From Promineifilum sp019695075 (GTDB taxonomy: Bacteria > Chloroflexota > Anaerolineae > Promineifilales > Promineifilaceae): a DNA stretch of 64,000 bases. This document shows, in pieces, positions 52,686-61,240 of this stretch (positions within the stretch are counted from its first letter, which is position 1; every line of letters starts with the position of its first letter). The notes beneath the pieces are model-generated. The model did no database searches and was not told the origin of the DNA. It worked only from the letters and a program-made list of their open reading frames with translations. The translations under genes and the position numbers were made by a program. Location: contig JAHCIO010000018.1 in the NCBI GenBank assembly GCA_026129185.1, positions 19,216 to 83,215 on the forward strand, given 5' to 3'.

Positions 52686-53792
52686 ATGACCTCTTTCTCT
52701 GACACTTACTCTTCTCTCCCCGTGCTCGTCACGGGCCACACGGGCTTCAAAGGCTCGTGGCTGACGACCTGGCTGCTCGAACTGGGCGCGCACGTCATCG
52801 GCTATAGCCTGCCGGAGCCGCCGACGCGGCCGAGCAACTTCGTCGCCGCGGGGCTGGCCGAGCGCATCACCGACGTGCGCGGCGATATCCGCGACTACGA
52901 GACGTTGCACCAGACGATCATCGCCCACCGGCCGCAACTCGTCTTCCACCTGGCGGCGCAGCCCATCGTCCTGCGCTCGGTGGAGTTGCCCAAGCTGACC
53001 ATCGACACCAACGCCGGCGGCACGGTCAACGTCCTGGAAGCCATCCGCCAGACCGACAGCGTCCGCGCCCTGGTCAGCATCACCACCGACAAGGTCTACG
53101 AGAATCAGGAGTGGCTGTGGGGCTACCGCGAGTCGGATCAACTCGGCGGCCACGATCCCTATAGCGCCGGCAAGGCCATGGCCGAACTGGCTATCGCCGC
53201 CTATCGCAGCACCTACTTCGCGCCGGGCGACTACGCCCGTCACGGCGTGGCCATCGCCTCGACGCGGGCGGGTAACGTCATCGGCGGCGGCGACTTCGCC
53301 GACTATCGCCTGGTGCCCGACTGCATGAAGGCGCTGATGGACGGCCGGCCTATCGGCGTGCGCAACCCGCTGAGCGTGCGGCCGTGGCAGCACGTGCTGG
53401 AGCCGCTGAGCGGCTATCTGTGGCTGGGCGCGCAGCTGTTGCGCCACGGCCCGGCCTTTGGCGAGCCGTGGAACTTCGGCCCGCTGGAGCAGAAGGGCGT
53501 GCCGGCGCAGGCGTTGGCCGAGAAGCTGGTGGAACTGTGGGGCAGCGGCGCGTGGGAGCACACCCGCCCCGGCTATGCCGAGGTCGAGACCGGCCTGCTG
53601 CGCCTTAGTTGGGACAAGGCCGCCCATCGCCTCGACTGGCGGCCGGTCTACACCTGGGTCGATGCCCTGACGGAGATCACCGGCTGGTTCAAGGCGTTTC
53701 AGGCCGGGGCCGACATGGGCGCGGTGACGCGCGACCACATTGCCGCCTACACCGCCCGCGCCGCCGAGTTGGGGCTGGCCTGGGCGGCGTAG
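52686..53792 (+). CDS. rfbG: CDP-glucose 4,6-dehydratase
   Basis: 368 residues, extended SDR. NAD-binding VTGHTGFKGSWLTTWLLELG, the substrate strands LVFHLAAQPIVLRSVELP, the TTDKVY segment, GGHDPYSAGKAMAE with the catalytic Tyr-x3-Lys, and RAGNVIGGGDFADYRLVPD. The GFKGSW motif distinguishes it from dTDP/GDP enzymes. First committed step to 3,6-dideoxyhexoses or related O-antigen-like sugars. TACAGA 6 nt before the ATG may be its -10 box. Confidence 0.95.
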   Translation: MTSFSDTYSSLPVLVTGHTGFKGSWLTTWLLELGAHVIGYSLPEPPTRPSNFVAAGLAERITDVRGDIRDYETLHQTIIAHRPQLVFHLAAQPIVLRSVELPKLTIDTNAGGTVNVLEAIRQTDSVRALVSITTDKVYENQEWLWGYRESDQLGGHDPYSAGKAMAELAIAAYRSTYFAPGDYARHGVAIASTRAGNVIGGGDFADYRLVPDCMKALMDGRPIGVRNPLSVRPWQHVLEPLSGYLWLGAQLLRHGPAFGEPWNFGPLEQKGVPAQALAEKLVELWGSGAWEHTRPGYAEVETGLLRLSWDKAAHRLDWRPVYTWVDALTEITGWFKAFQAGADMGAVTRDHIAAYTARAAELGLAWAA

Positions 53793-53811
53793 GCCCGCGC
53801 CGGCCAGGACT

Positions 53812-55128
53812 ATGACCATGAATACCGGCCGCGCGTCGCGTCTTCTCTTTGCGTTGATCGTCCTGGGCATGGTCGCGCTGATCTTGCGGCTGCGCCTCTT
53901 GCCGTTCGATTTCGTCTGGGACGGCCGCGTCCCGTGGGAGCGGGCCACGCTGGCCCCGCTGACCATCCGCGACGTGCCGCTCAACGTCCTGCTCTTCGCG
54001 CCGCTCGGCTTTGGGCTGGCGGGGCTGCTGGCCGGGCGCGGCGGGGCGGCCCGCCGCCCCTGGGCCATTGCCGGCTGGACGGTGGCCCTCTGCGTCCTCT
54101 TCTCGGCGGCGCTGGAGGGGGCGCAGTTCTTCCTGCCGGAGCGCGTGCCGTCGCTGGCCGACGTGATCGCCAACGGGCTGGGGGCGCTGCTGGGCGCGGC
54201 GCTGTTCAATGGCTGGGCGATGGGCGTCGGGCGCGCTCTGCGCCAATATGTCACCCTCCGCAACTGGCTGATCGGGCTTAACATCTACATGCTGGCTGTC
54301 TTCTTCTTCACTGTCCACCTCTACCGCAGCGTCCATCTCAGCAATTGGGATACGTCGTACCCGCTGGTCATCGGCAACGAGGCCGTGGGGCGGCGGCAGT
54401 GGAGCGGGCGGCTAGAGTGGTTGGAACTGCAAGGCCATGATGACAGCTCTCTAATCATCTTCGCCATATACGATTTCGCCGGCGAGTCGCCGTTTGAGGA
54501 TATCAGTCCGTTAGCCATTGTCCCGGCCCCCGCGCTGGTCTGGAGCGAAGGGCCGGTGACGCCTCAGGACGGCGAAGGCGTTACTGTCGGGCCGGGTGAG
54601 TGGCTGACGACGGGCAGCGCTTTCTTCGATTTCTCCGACTACGCCCGCGAGGCCAACTACTTCTACATCGATACCAGAGTCGCCACGGCCGCCCGCGACC
54701 AACGCGGCCCGGCCCGCATCCTCTCCATCTCGGCCGACGCCGAACATCGCAACGTGACCCTGGGCCAGGTGGGCGACGATCTCATTATCCGCCTGCGCAC
54801 CCCCGCCGCCGGCGAGAACGGCCAGAAGCCGGAATTGCTCGTGCCCGGCGTCTTCGCCGACACACAACTGCGCCACATCACAGTCAACTACGATGCGCCC
54901 ATCCTGCGCGTGACCGTGGACGAGACCGAGGAGTTCGTTATCTCTCTGGCTCCGGGGGCGGCCTTCTTCCCCGACTTCACGACCGAGAACCGCTATCAGA
55001 TCGTCATGGGCGGCGATCCCCACCGCTACGACTGGCCCTACGTGGGCATCGTCGTCGGGCTGGCGGTCGTCGTCTTCGGCAGTCTGGGGCTGGCCGCGTG
55101 GTGGGCCAGAAGAGCCGCCCGGGCCTAA
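53812..55128 (+). CDS. VanZ-like membrane protein with LamG-like C-terminal domain
   Basis: 438 residues from ATG 53812. N-terminal VanZ unit with about five membrane segments (LNVLLFAPLGFGLAGLLAG, ALEGAQFFLPERVPSLADVIANGLGALLG is the typical VanZ block), a further segment (about 155-172), a soluble beta-sandwich of LamG/concanavalin type (about 180-405) and a final membrane helix before the tail. VanZ-like proteins occur with envelope and exopolysaccharide loci. The last residues, RAARA, and the stop lie in the first unit of a 158-bp tandem repeat. Confidence 0.82.
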   Translation: MTMNTGRASRLLFALIVLGMVALILRLRLLPFDFVWDGRVPWERATLAPLTIRDVPLNVLLFAPLGFGLAGLLAGRGGAARRPWAIAGWTVALCVLFSAALEGAQFFLPERVPSLADVIANGLGALLGAALFNGWAMGVGRALRQYVTLRNWLIGLNIYMLAVFFFTVHLYRSVHLSNWDTSYPLVIGNEAVGRRQWSGRLEWLELQGHDDSSLIIFAIYDFAGESPFEDISPLAIVPAPALVWSEGPVTPQDGEGVTVGPGEWLTTGSAFFDFSDYAREANYFYIDTRVATAARDQRGPARILSISADAEHRNVTLGQVGDDLIIRLRTPAAGENGQKPELLVPGVFADTQLRHITVNYDAPILRVTVDETEEFVISLAPGAAFFPDFTTENRYQIVMGGDPHRYDWPYVGIVVGLAVVVFGSLGLAAWWARRAARA

Positions 55129-55573
55129 AGGCAACCGGGCTACTCAACGACGCCGGCCGAGGCCGGCTCAGGCAACTCTCGTTCCGCTCTAAAGGCCCGT
55201 TCAGGGGTCGTCGTTGCGTAGCCCCGCGGCTTCAGCCCGGGGCGGGCGTGGCCGGCGGTTTGTTCGACCAGGCCGCCCGGGCCTAAAGGCAACCGGGCTA
55301 CTCAACGACGCCGGCCGAGGCCGGCTCAGGCAACGCGCGCGCACCTCTGAAGGCCCATTCAGGGGCAGTCGTTGACTAGCTCCGTGGCTTCAGCCCGGGG
55401 CGGGCGTGGCCGGCGGTTTGTTCGACCAGGCCGCCCGGGCCTAAAGGCAACCGGGCTACTCAACGACGCCGGCCGAGGCCGGCTAAGGCAACGCGCGCAC
55501 ACCTCTGAAGGCCCATTCAGGGGCCGTCGTTGACTAGCTCCGTGGCTTCAGCCCGGGGCGGGCGTGGCCGGCG
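55114..55573. repeat. 158-bp tandem repeat, about 2.9 copies
   Basis: Units start at 55114, 55272 and 55430 (period 158), each opening GCCGCCCGGGCCTAAAGGC and ending CGGGCGTGGCCGGCG. Units are rich in short inverted repeats (GCCCGGGC; GGCCGAGGCC). The first overlaps the VanZ gene's 3' end; the last is incomplete. No coding content; fills the gap before pgl. Confidence 0.93.
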
Positions 55574-55591
55574 CTACTTTGCATACACACC

Positions 55592-56350
55592 CTAGCCCCC
55601 TTTTATTTCAGAAGCCGCCGCGCGATCCAGGAACCAGACGACTTCGCCTTCCTCCGGCTCAATGCGCTGGGCGGGGTAGCGCTCCGGATCGCGTTCCGGG
55701 CCGAGGGCGGCGGCGACGGCGGCGGCCTTGTTAGCCCCACTAACCAGGAAGGCCACGCGCCGGGCGTGGTTGAAGACGATGGGCGTCAGGGTGACGCGCC
55801 GGGCGGGGCGGCCGTCGTATTCGGCGGTGACGGCCATGACCGGCACGACGCAGGCCGCCGGCGAACCGGGGAACAGCGACGCCGTGTGCCCGTCCGCGCC
55901 CAGCCCCAGCAGAACGATGTCAAAGCGCGGCCACGGCGACGGGCAGTCGGCGTCGTAGCGCTGGGCGAAGCCGCGCAACTGCTCGGCGTAGTCGGTCACG
56001 GCGGCGACGTCCTCCAGTTCGCCCTTGATGCGATGGATATTGGCCTCCGGCAGGGACACGTGGCGCAACAGCGCCTCGTGGGCGGCGGCGTAGTTGCTGC
56101 CGGGGTCGTCGGGTGGCACCAGGCGCTCGTCGCCCCAGAAGACGTGGATGCGCGGCCAGTCGAGATCGGCAGCCTCGGCCAGGCGGGCGTAGAGCGGCAG
56201 CGGCGTCGCCCCGCCGGCCAGCACCAGCGTGGCCACCGCGCCGTCGGCCAGCGCCGCCTGTAGCGCGGCGACGACGTATTCGGCCGCCGCGGCTATGTTG
56301 GCGACGACGCGCACCTCTGGGGTCATTGGCCCCTCGTTGTCAACAGGCAT
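55592..56350 (-). CDS. pgl: 6-phosphogluconolactonase
   Basis: 252 residues (ATG 56350, with GAGG just upstream; ATG 56326 is an alternative). Hydrolyses 6-phosphogluconolactone in the oxidative pentose phosphate pathway. Motifs: LVLAGGATPLPLYARLA, FWGDERLVPPDDPGSNYAAAHEALL, LLGLGADGHTASLFPGSPA and a C-terminal VWFLDRAAAS. It follows glk by 5 bp, so glucose phosphorylation and lactone hydrolysis are co-expressed. The typical partner zwf is not in the window. Confidence 0.93.
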   Translation of the reverse strand: MPVDNEGPMTPEVRVVANIAAAAEYVVAALQAALADGAVATLVLAGGATPLPLYARLAEAADLDWPRIHVFWGDERLVPPDDPGSNYAAAHEALLRHVSLPEANIHRIKGELEDVAAVTDYAEQLRGFAQRYDADCPSPWPRFDIVLLGLGADGHTASLFPGSPAACVVPVMAVTAEYDGRPARRVTLTPIVFNHARRVAFLVSGANKAAAVAAALGPERDPERYPAQRIEPEEGEVVWFLDRAAASEIKGG

Positions 56351-56355
56351 AGACC

Positions 56356-57354
56356 TCAGAGCAGGCCCGAAAGCGCCATCGCATCGTAGGCCGAGCCATA
56401 GAGGGCGGCCTTGGGGTTGTAGATGACGTGGACGGGGATGCGGCCCATCATCTCGCTGAAGCGGCCCTTGTCGCGGAAGAAGCTCATGAACGGCCCTTTT
56501 TGCAACTGGGGCAGAATGCGCGGGGGAATGCCGCCGCCCAGGTAGATGCCGCCGGTGGCCAACACGGTCAGGGCCAGGTTGCCGGCCTGGTCGCCCAGGA
56601 TTTCCATGAATAGCTCCAGCGTGGCCACGCAGATGTCGGCCTCGCTGGCCACGGCCGTGCGGATGATGACCGGCGTCAGGTCGGCCGCCTCGGCCAGCGC
56701 GTCGCGCAGCCATTGCGGCTCCTCATAGCGGCCCGTCTGGCGCAGGAAGGAGTAGATGTTGGGGATGCCCAGGCCGGAGCACAACCGCTCGTAGCTGACG
56801 TGGCCCATGCGCGGCAGCCAGTAGTTGAGCATCTCCAGTTGCAGCGGCGTCGTCGGGCCGAAGGCGCAATGGCCGCCCTCCGACGGGTACGACTCGTAGC
56901 GCGTGCCCAGCCAGACGAGGAAGCCCTCGCCCAGGCCCGTGCCCGGCGCGATGACGCCGATGGCTCCATGCTCGACGCCCACGCCCTCATTGAGCGTCAC
57001 CAGGTCGGTCTTCTCCAGGAAGGGCACGGCCGTAGCCAGGGCTTCCAGGTCGTTGAGCAGGTGGATGCCAAAGCCGAAGCGCGCGGCCATGCTCTCGGAC
57101 TCGATCACCCAGGGCAGATTCGTCACCTGCGCCCGGCCGCCGACGACCGGCCCAGCCACGCCAAAGGTGCCGGCGGTCACGTGGTGGGGGCATTCCTGCA
57201 GGAACTCTTCAACGATCAATTCCAGGGAGTGATATTGCTGGCTGGGGAAGGTGCGTTCCAGCACGGGGTGGCGGTCGATGAGCGCTGCGCCCGCCTGGGC
57301 GTCGAAGAGGGCCAGAACCGTCTTCGTGCCGCCGATGTCGCCTGCGAGTAACAT
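56356..57354 (-). CDS. glk: Glucokinase
   Basis: 332 residues. Glk-family (PF02685) glucokinase: phosphate loop GDIGGTKTVLALFD, VAGPVVGGRAQVTNLPWVI, LLNDLEALATAVP, APGTGLGEGFLVW (GTGLG) and GGHCAFGPTTPLQ. ATP-dependent phosphorylation of glucose. AGGAG precedes the start. Located between an anti-sigma-like gene and pgl, same strand. Confidence 0.93.
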   Translation of the reverse strand: MLLAGDIGGTKTVLALFDAQAGAALIDRHPVLERTFPSQQYHSLELIVEEFLQECPHHVTAGTFGVAGPVVGGRAQVTNLPWVIESESMAARFGFGIHLLNDLEALATAVPFLEKTDLVTLNEGVGVEHGAIGVIAPGTGLGEGFLVWLGTRYESYPSEGGHCAFGPTTPLQLEMLNYWLPRMGHVSYERLCSGLGIPNIYSFLRQTGRYEEPQWLRDALAEAADLTPVIIRTAVASEADICVATLELFMEILGDQAGNLALTVLATGGIYLGGGIPPRILPQLQKGPFMSFFRDKGRFSEMMGRIPVHVIYNPKAALYGSAYDAMALSGLL

Positions 57355-57426
57355 AGCCTGTCTTCTCCTGTTCGTTGGTTGCGCCGCGATGGCTCAACGG
57401 CGGCGCGGGGATGGGTGTGTTGTGGT

Positions 57427-57732
57427 CTAGTCGTCGGCCGCGGCCAGGGTCAAGGCCCGCTGCAAGGCGCGCAGTTCGTCGCGGCAATCGGCGCAGAGAG
57501 ACAGGTGGTGCTCGACGAGGGGTATGTTCATCATCTGGCTGCGATTGAGCAGGCAGTCAACGTACTCGTCGAGGCAGGCAAACACATCCTCGCAGGATAG
57601 CTCGTCGTCGCGTGTCGCGCATAGTAGCTGGAGCAGCCGGTCGCACGAGGGATCATCCAGATTGATGACGGTCAACTCGACCCGTTGAGGCCGCTCCAGG
57701 AGCACGTGGATGGTCTCTTTCACGCTTGACAT
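57427..57732 (-). CDS. Putative zinc-finger anti-sigma factor
   Basis: 101 residues. HHLSLCADCRDEL provides the H-x3-C-x2-C zinc motif of ZAS anti-sigma domains, after a helical segment with ACLDEYVDCL. No membrane segment, so it is a soluble anti-sigma. Encoded 49 bp after the ECF sigma gene and on the same strand, the usual arrangement for its cognate inhibitor. Confidence 0.8.
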   Translation of the reverse strand: MSSVKETIHVLLERPQRVELTVINLDDPSCDRLLQLLCATRDDELSCEDVFACLDEYVDCLLNRSQMMNIPLVEHHLSLCADCRDELRALQRALTLAAADD

Positions 57733-57781
57733 TCTGCCTCTCTGACGCGCATCAGTCGTCCTTTCTTACACCTATGCCGGC

Positions 57782-58432
57782 CTAGAGGGCGGCAAACGTG
57801 GCGATGATGTCCTCTGGCGTCAGGCCATCGTCGGCCATGCGCCGCCGCAAGCGCTGTCGCGCGTCGAACAGCAGCTTGTAGACGGCGTTCTGATTGGAAC
57901 CCATGCGGTAGGCCACCTCGCTGAGCGGCTTGCCCTGGATGACCACGCCGACCAGGGCGGTGCGCTGCTTCTCGGTCAGTTCCTCGCCGATGAGGCGGGC
58001 GACGTAGGCCAGCAGCTCGCGCCGCTCGGCCAGTTCCTCCGGCCGCGGCGAGAGATCGGCCACGAACGAGGGCGTGAAGTCGCCGTCGTCGGTCTGGGTC
58101 AGTTGGTCGAGGGAGCTATCGCGCCAGCGCTTGCGGCGCAGCTCGGTCAGGCCCAGATTCAGGGCGATCTTGTTGGCCCAGGTGGTGAAGAGTGAGCGCC
58201 CGGCGAAGGAATCGAGGTTGTCGAGTACCTTCAGCAGCGCTTCCTGCACGAAGTCATCAACCAGCGCATCGAACTCCGGCGCGGCCGTGTCCACCTGGCC
58301 GACGAGGCCGCGCCGCAGGCCGTTGGCCAGCACCTGGCGCAGATCGTCCAGCGCGGTCTCGCGGCGCGGGCCGGGTTCGCGCAGGTCCTCGACCCACTCG
58401 TCGTTGGTGCGTGTATGGTTCGCGCTCATCAT
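57782..58432 (-). CDS. ECF-type RNA polymerase sigma factor
   Basis: 216 residues. Region 2 (about 55-110): FVQEALLKVLDNLDSFAGRS, FTTWANKIALNLGLTELRRKRW; region 4 (about 150-205): LTEKQRTALVGVVIQGKPLSEVAYRMGSNQNAVYKLLFDARQRLRRR. TACAAT on the minus strand about 30 nt upstream. Cognate anti-sigma follows. Regulon unknown; possible control of glk-pgl downstream is inference. Confidence 0.93.
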   Translation of the reverse strand: MMSANHTRTNDEWVEDLREPGPRRETALDDLRQVLANGLRRGLVGQVDTAAPEFDALVDDFVQEALLKVLDNLDSFAGRSLFTTWANKIALNLGLTELRRKRWRDSSLDQLTQTDDGDFTPSFVADLSPRPEELAERRELLAYVARLIGEELTEKQRTALVGVVIQGKPLSEVAYRMGSNQNAVYKLLFDARQRLRRRMADDGLTPEDIIATFAAL

Positions 58433-58552
58433 GACCGGCGAAGGAATCGCTGAAAGCGCAATTGTAGAGCGCTTTGCGGGGAAGGGGTAATCCTAACGAG
58501 CTTTACAAGCGCGACCGCGAGAAGCTCATTCTGGCACTTAGTACTCTGTAAC

Positions 58553-59056
58553 CTAAATAGCCGGCACTTTCATGAATTTGGATTTGGCCTCGTTAACAAC
58601 CGAATAGCGCGAATTCAGCTTCTGACGACAAACCTCAATCGAGAACTGCCAATTGATCGTGATGCGTTTCTCTGTTCGTTCAGCGATGATGGCCAACAGT
58701 TCCGATTCCAACAGTTTCTGGGTGGGGATACGTCGCTTCAGGCACTGGCGCGCTATGGCTGAGAACTCGATCTCAATCATATTGAGCTAGCTAGCCGATT
58801 TGGGCGTGTAGAAGAACTCAAACCGCTGGGCCAGGGCAAAGGCTTCATCGGCTGGTAGGTGTTCGTAGAAGGCGCTGGCGTTGTGGGTGTTGAGGTTGTC
58901 CAAAACGAGTCGAATCCGGGTCGCGGCTGAATAGGCGGTGGCGACTGCCTGACAAAACAAGGCAAACCCTCTCTCGGTTCGTCGGGTATGGACCTGCGCG
59001 AGCCGCTGGCCAGTCAAGGGTTCGATGGCGGCGAACAGAGAACAGGAACCCAACTG
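58553..59056 (-). pseudogene. IS630-family transposase remnant
   Basis: C-terminal part of an IS630-type DDE transposase: AAIEPLTGQRLAQVHTRRT, LVLDNLNTHNASAFYEHLP and FALAQRFEFFYTPKSAS, then an in-frame TAG (58787-58789) where the family has Trp, then LNMIEIEFSAIARQCLKRR and a short C-terminus. The N-terminal half is missing because the IS21 element begins at about 59057. Non-functional. Confidence 0.85.
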
Positions 59057-59154
59057 TGTCAGCAACGGGTGTAAAAGTCCGAAAAACAACGGGTTAAAAA
59101 GTCCCCCCAGCAGCGCATAGAATGTACCTTCCACATGCAATAGGAGGTGCAGCT

Positions 59155-60354
59155 ATGCTCCGCAAGGAGGACTGGATGGTGATTAAAGCATTGAACAAGC
59201 GAGGCGTCTACCAGACCGACATCGCCGCCGAGTTGGGCATCCATCCCAAGACGGTCAGCCGGGCCTTGAAGCGGGACGGGCCGCCGGAGGGCCAACGCCG
59301 GCGGCGAGGCAGCAAGCTCGACCCCTACAAGGCGCAGGTCGACCAACTGCTGGCCGAGGGCGTCTGGAACGCCGTGGTCATACTGCGGGAGATTCAGGCC
59401 GCCGGCTACGAGGGTGGGAACACCGTCCTGCGCGAGTACATCGCCCCCAAGCGGGCGTTGCGCGCCGGGCGGGCGACGGTGCGCTTCGAGACCGAACCGG
59501 GGCGGCAGATGCAGAGCGACTGGGGCGAGGTCGTGACCGAGGTGGCCGGGGAGCAGGTCAAGGCCTTCTTTCTGGCCAACCAGTTGAGTTACTCGCGCCG
59601 CTTCCACTTCTGGTGCACCGACAGCCAAGATGCCGAGCACACCTACTAGGGCGTGGTCAACAGCCTCGAGTACTTCGGCGGCGTGCCCCAGGAGGTGCTG
59701 GTCGACAACCAGAAGGCGGCGGTCATCGAGCATCGGCCTGGGCAACCGCCGCGCTTCAACGAACGCTTCCTGGACCTGGCCGGTCACTACGGCTTCACCC
59801 CGCGCGCCTGCCGGCCGTATCGGGCACGCACCAAGGGCAAGGACGAGCGCATGGTCGGCTACATCAAGCACCACTTCTTCGTCCGCTACCGCGCGTTCGA
59901 CAGCTGGGCGCATCTCAACCAGTTGGCGGAGGCGTGGCTGGGCGAGGAGGCCGACCAGCGCGTGCAACAGACGGTCAAGGAAGTCGTGGCCGAACGATTC
60001 GTGCGCGAACAGCCGGCGCTGGGGCCGCTGCCGGCCCAGCCCTATGAGGTGGCCTACCACCAGACGCGTCAGGCCGGCTGGGACGGCTACATCGACGTCC
60101 GCGGCAACCGCTACAGCGTCCCCGGACATCTGGCCGGCCGGGTTGTGGCCGTGCGCATCGGTCTGGACGACAGCCTGCGAGTCTACGACGGCCAGACGCT
60201 GGTCGCCACCCATCGCCTTCGTTCCATCCGCGATGGGTGGGGCAGCATCACTGAACATCACAGCCAACTCTGGCGCGATACCCTGTCGCGCGACGCGCCC
60301 CAGGTCGATTCGCGCCCCCTGGCGGTCTACGAGGAGGTGGCCTCATGGAGTTGA
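59155..60354 (+). pseudogene. istA: IstA transposase with an in-frame TAG
   Basis: ATG 59155 after AGGAGGT. The first part carries the helix-turn-helix (QTDIAAELGIHPKTVSRALKR) and the first catalytic Asp (QSDWGE). TAG at 59647-59649 follows DAEHTY where homologues have Glu (TYEG), and the same frame continues with VPQEVLVDNQKAAV (second Asp), PYRARTKGKDERMVGYIKHH (catalytic Glu) and a normal C-terminus. One substitution (GAG to TAG) explains the break. Confidence 0.9.
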
Positions 60355-60865
60355 CCACGCTCCTGGAGAAGCTGCGGATGGACCACCTGGATGCTCAGCT
60401 GGACGCCGTCTGCCAGCAGGCCGCCGCCGGCGAGGCGGTGGAGGCGGGCTACTCGGTGCTCTTCCTGACTCTGGAGACGCTGATGACCCGTCTGGCGCGC
60501 GCCAAACACGAAAACCGCCTGGAGCGCGCCTTGCAGCAACTGGCTTACCCCAAAGTGCTGGTTCTGGACGAGATTGGCTACCTGCCCCTCTCGCGCGAGG
60601 AGGCCAGTCTCTTCTTCCGGCTCATCGTTCGTCGCTATGAGCGGCCAGCATGGTCATCACCAGCAACAAGAGCTTCCTGGACTGGGGCGAGGTGTTCAAC
60701 GACCATGTCCTGGCCACGGCTATCCTTGACCGGCTGCTCCATCACGCCACGACGCTGAACATCAAGGGCGAGAGCTACCGGCTGAAGGAGAAGCGGCGGG
60801 CCGGTCTGCTGGGCCAGGTCAAGCCGGTGGTGGAGGAAGCGAAGGAGGTGGAGTTGGAAGCTTAA
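60345..60865 (+). pseudogene. istB: IstB helper ATPase, deleted and frameshifted
   Basis: Begins normally (MELTTLLEKLRMDHLDAQLD) but jumps from AVCQQAAAGEAV to EAGYSVLFLTLETL, losing about 90 residues including Walker A. Walker B region VLVLDEIGYLPLSREEA remains. A one-base loss near 60640-60650 shifts the frame; the rest (MVITSNKSFLDWGEV to KGESYRLKEKRRAG) continues in another frame to TAA 60865. Confidence 0.88.
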
Positions 60866-60947
60866 GAAAATGCACCGGACATCTTTACCGACAACCAGGG
60901 GACATTTTAACCCGATGATTTGCGGACAAAGTTACCCGATGTTGACA

Positions 60948-61240
60948 ACCATCGCCTCAAACACACCGGCCCTCAACCAACGTTGCGTTTGTTGGTAGAT
61001 GGTCGCCCAGGGCGGCAGGTCATTGGGCATCATGCGCCAGGGAATGCCGCCGCGCACGATATACCGCAGACCGTTGAACACTTCGCGCAGCGGGTACTCC
61101 CGTTGCGGGGCATCTTCGGTCATCAGCGTCAGGTAGGGCGCGACAAACGCCCACTCCTCATCACCAACATCGCTGGGGTATGCTTTTCTGTCCATACCCC
61201 TCAGTATATTGGTCTACTTGGAAAAGTTCATAACAGGCTC
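60948..61240 (-). mobile_element. IS5-family element fragment (5' end)
   Basis: The outer end GAGCCTGTTATGAACTTTTC (61240 inward) is typical of IS5-group elements. It is followed by the start of the transposase at 61195: MDRKAYPSDVGDEEWAFVAP, YPLREVFNGLRYIVRGGIPW, then FEAMV, where the IS21 end cuts it off. Only about 83 codons remain. Confidence 0.85.

Larger units (their letters stand above)
59057..60947. mobile_element. IS21-family insertion sequence, inactivated
   Basis: Ends are imperfect inverted repeats: left TGTCAGCAACGGGTGTAAAA (59057 on) and right, read inward, TGTCAACATCGGGTAACTTT (60947 back), both with the repeated CGGGTTAAAA-x-GTCCCC units that bind IS21 transposase. About 1.89 kb with broken istA and istB. 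Flanked by an IS630 remnant on the left and an IS5-type remnant on the right, without an evident target duplication. Confidence 0.88.

Noticed and set aside
52665..54284. 539-codon open frame on the minus strand
   Set aside because: It is antisense to rfbG and the VanZ gene, both with clear family motifs; high GC keeps antisense frames open. Its translation is Arg/Ala/Gly/Gln-rich without motifs.
55114..55573. Possible CRISPR array
   Set aside because: Repeat units are directly adjacent with no unique spacers, the 158-bp period is far too long and there are no cas genes.
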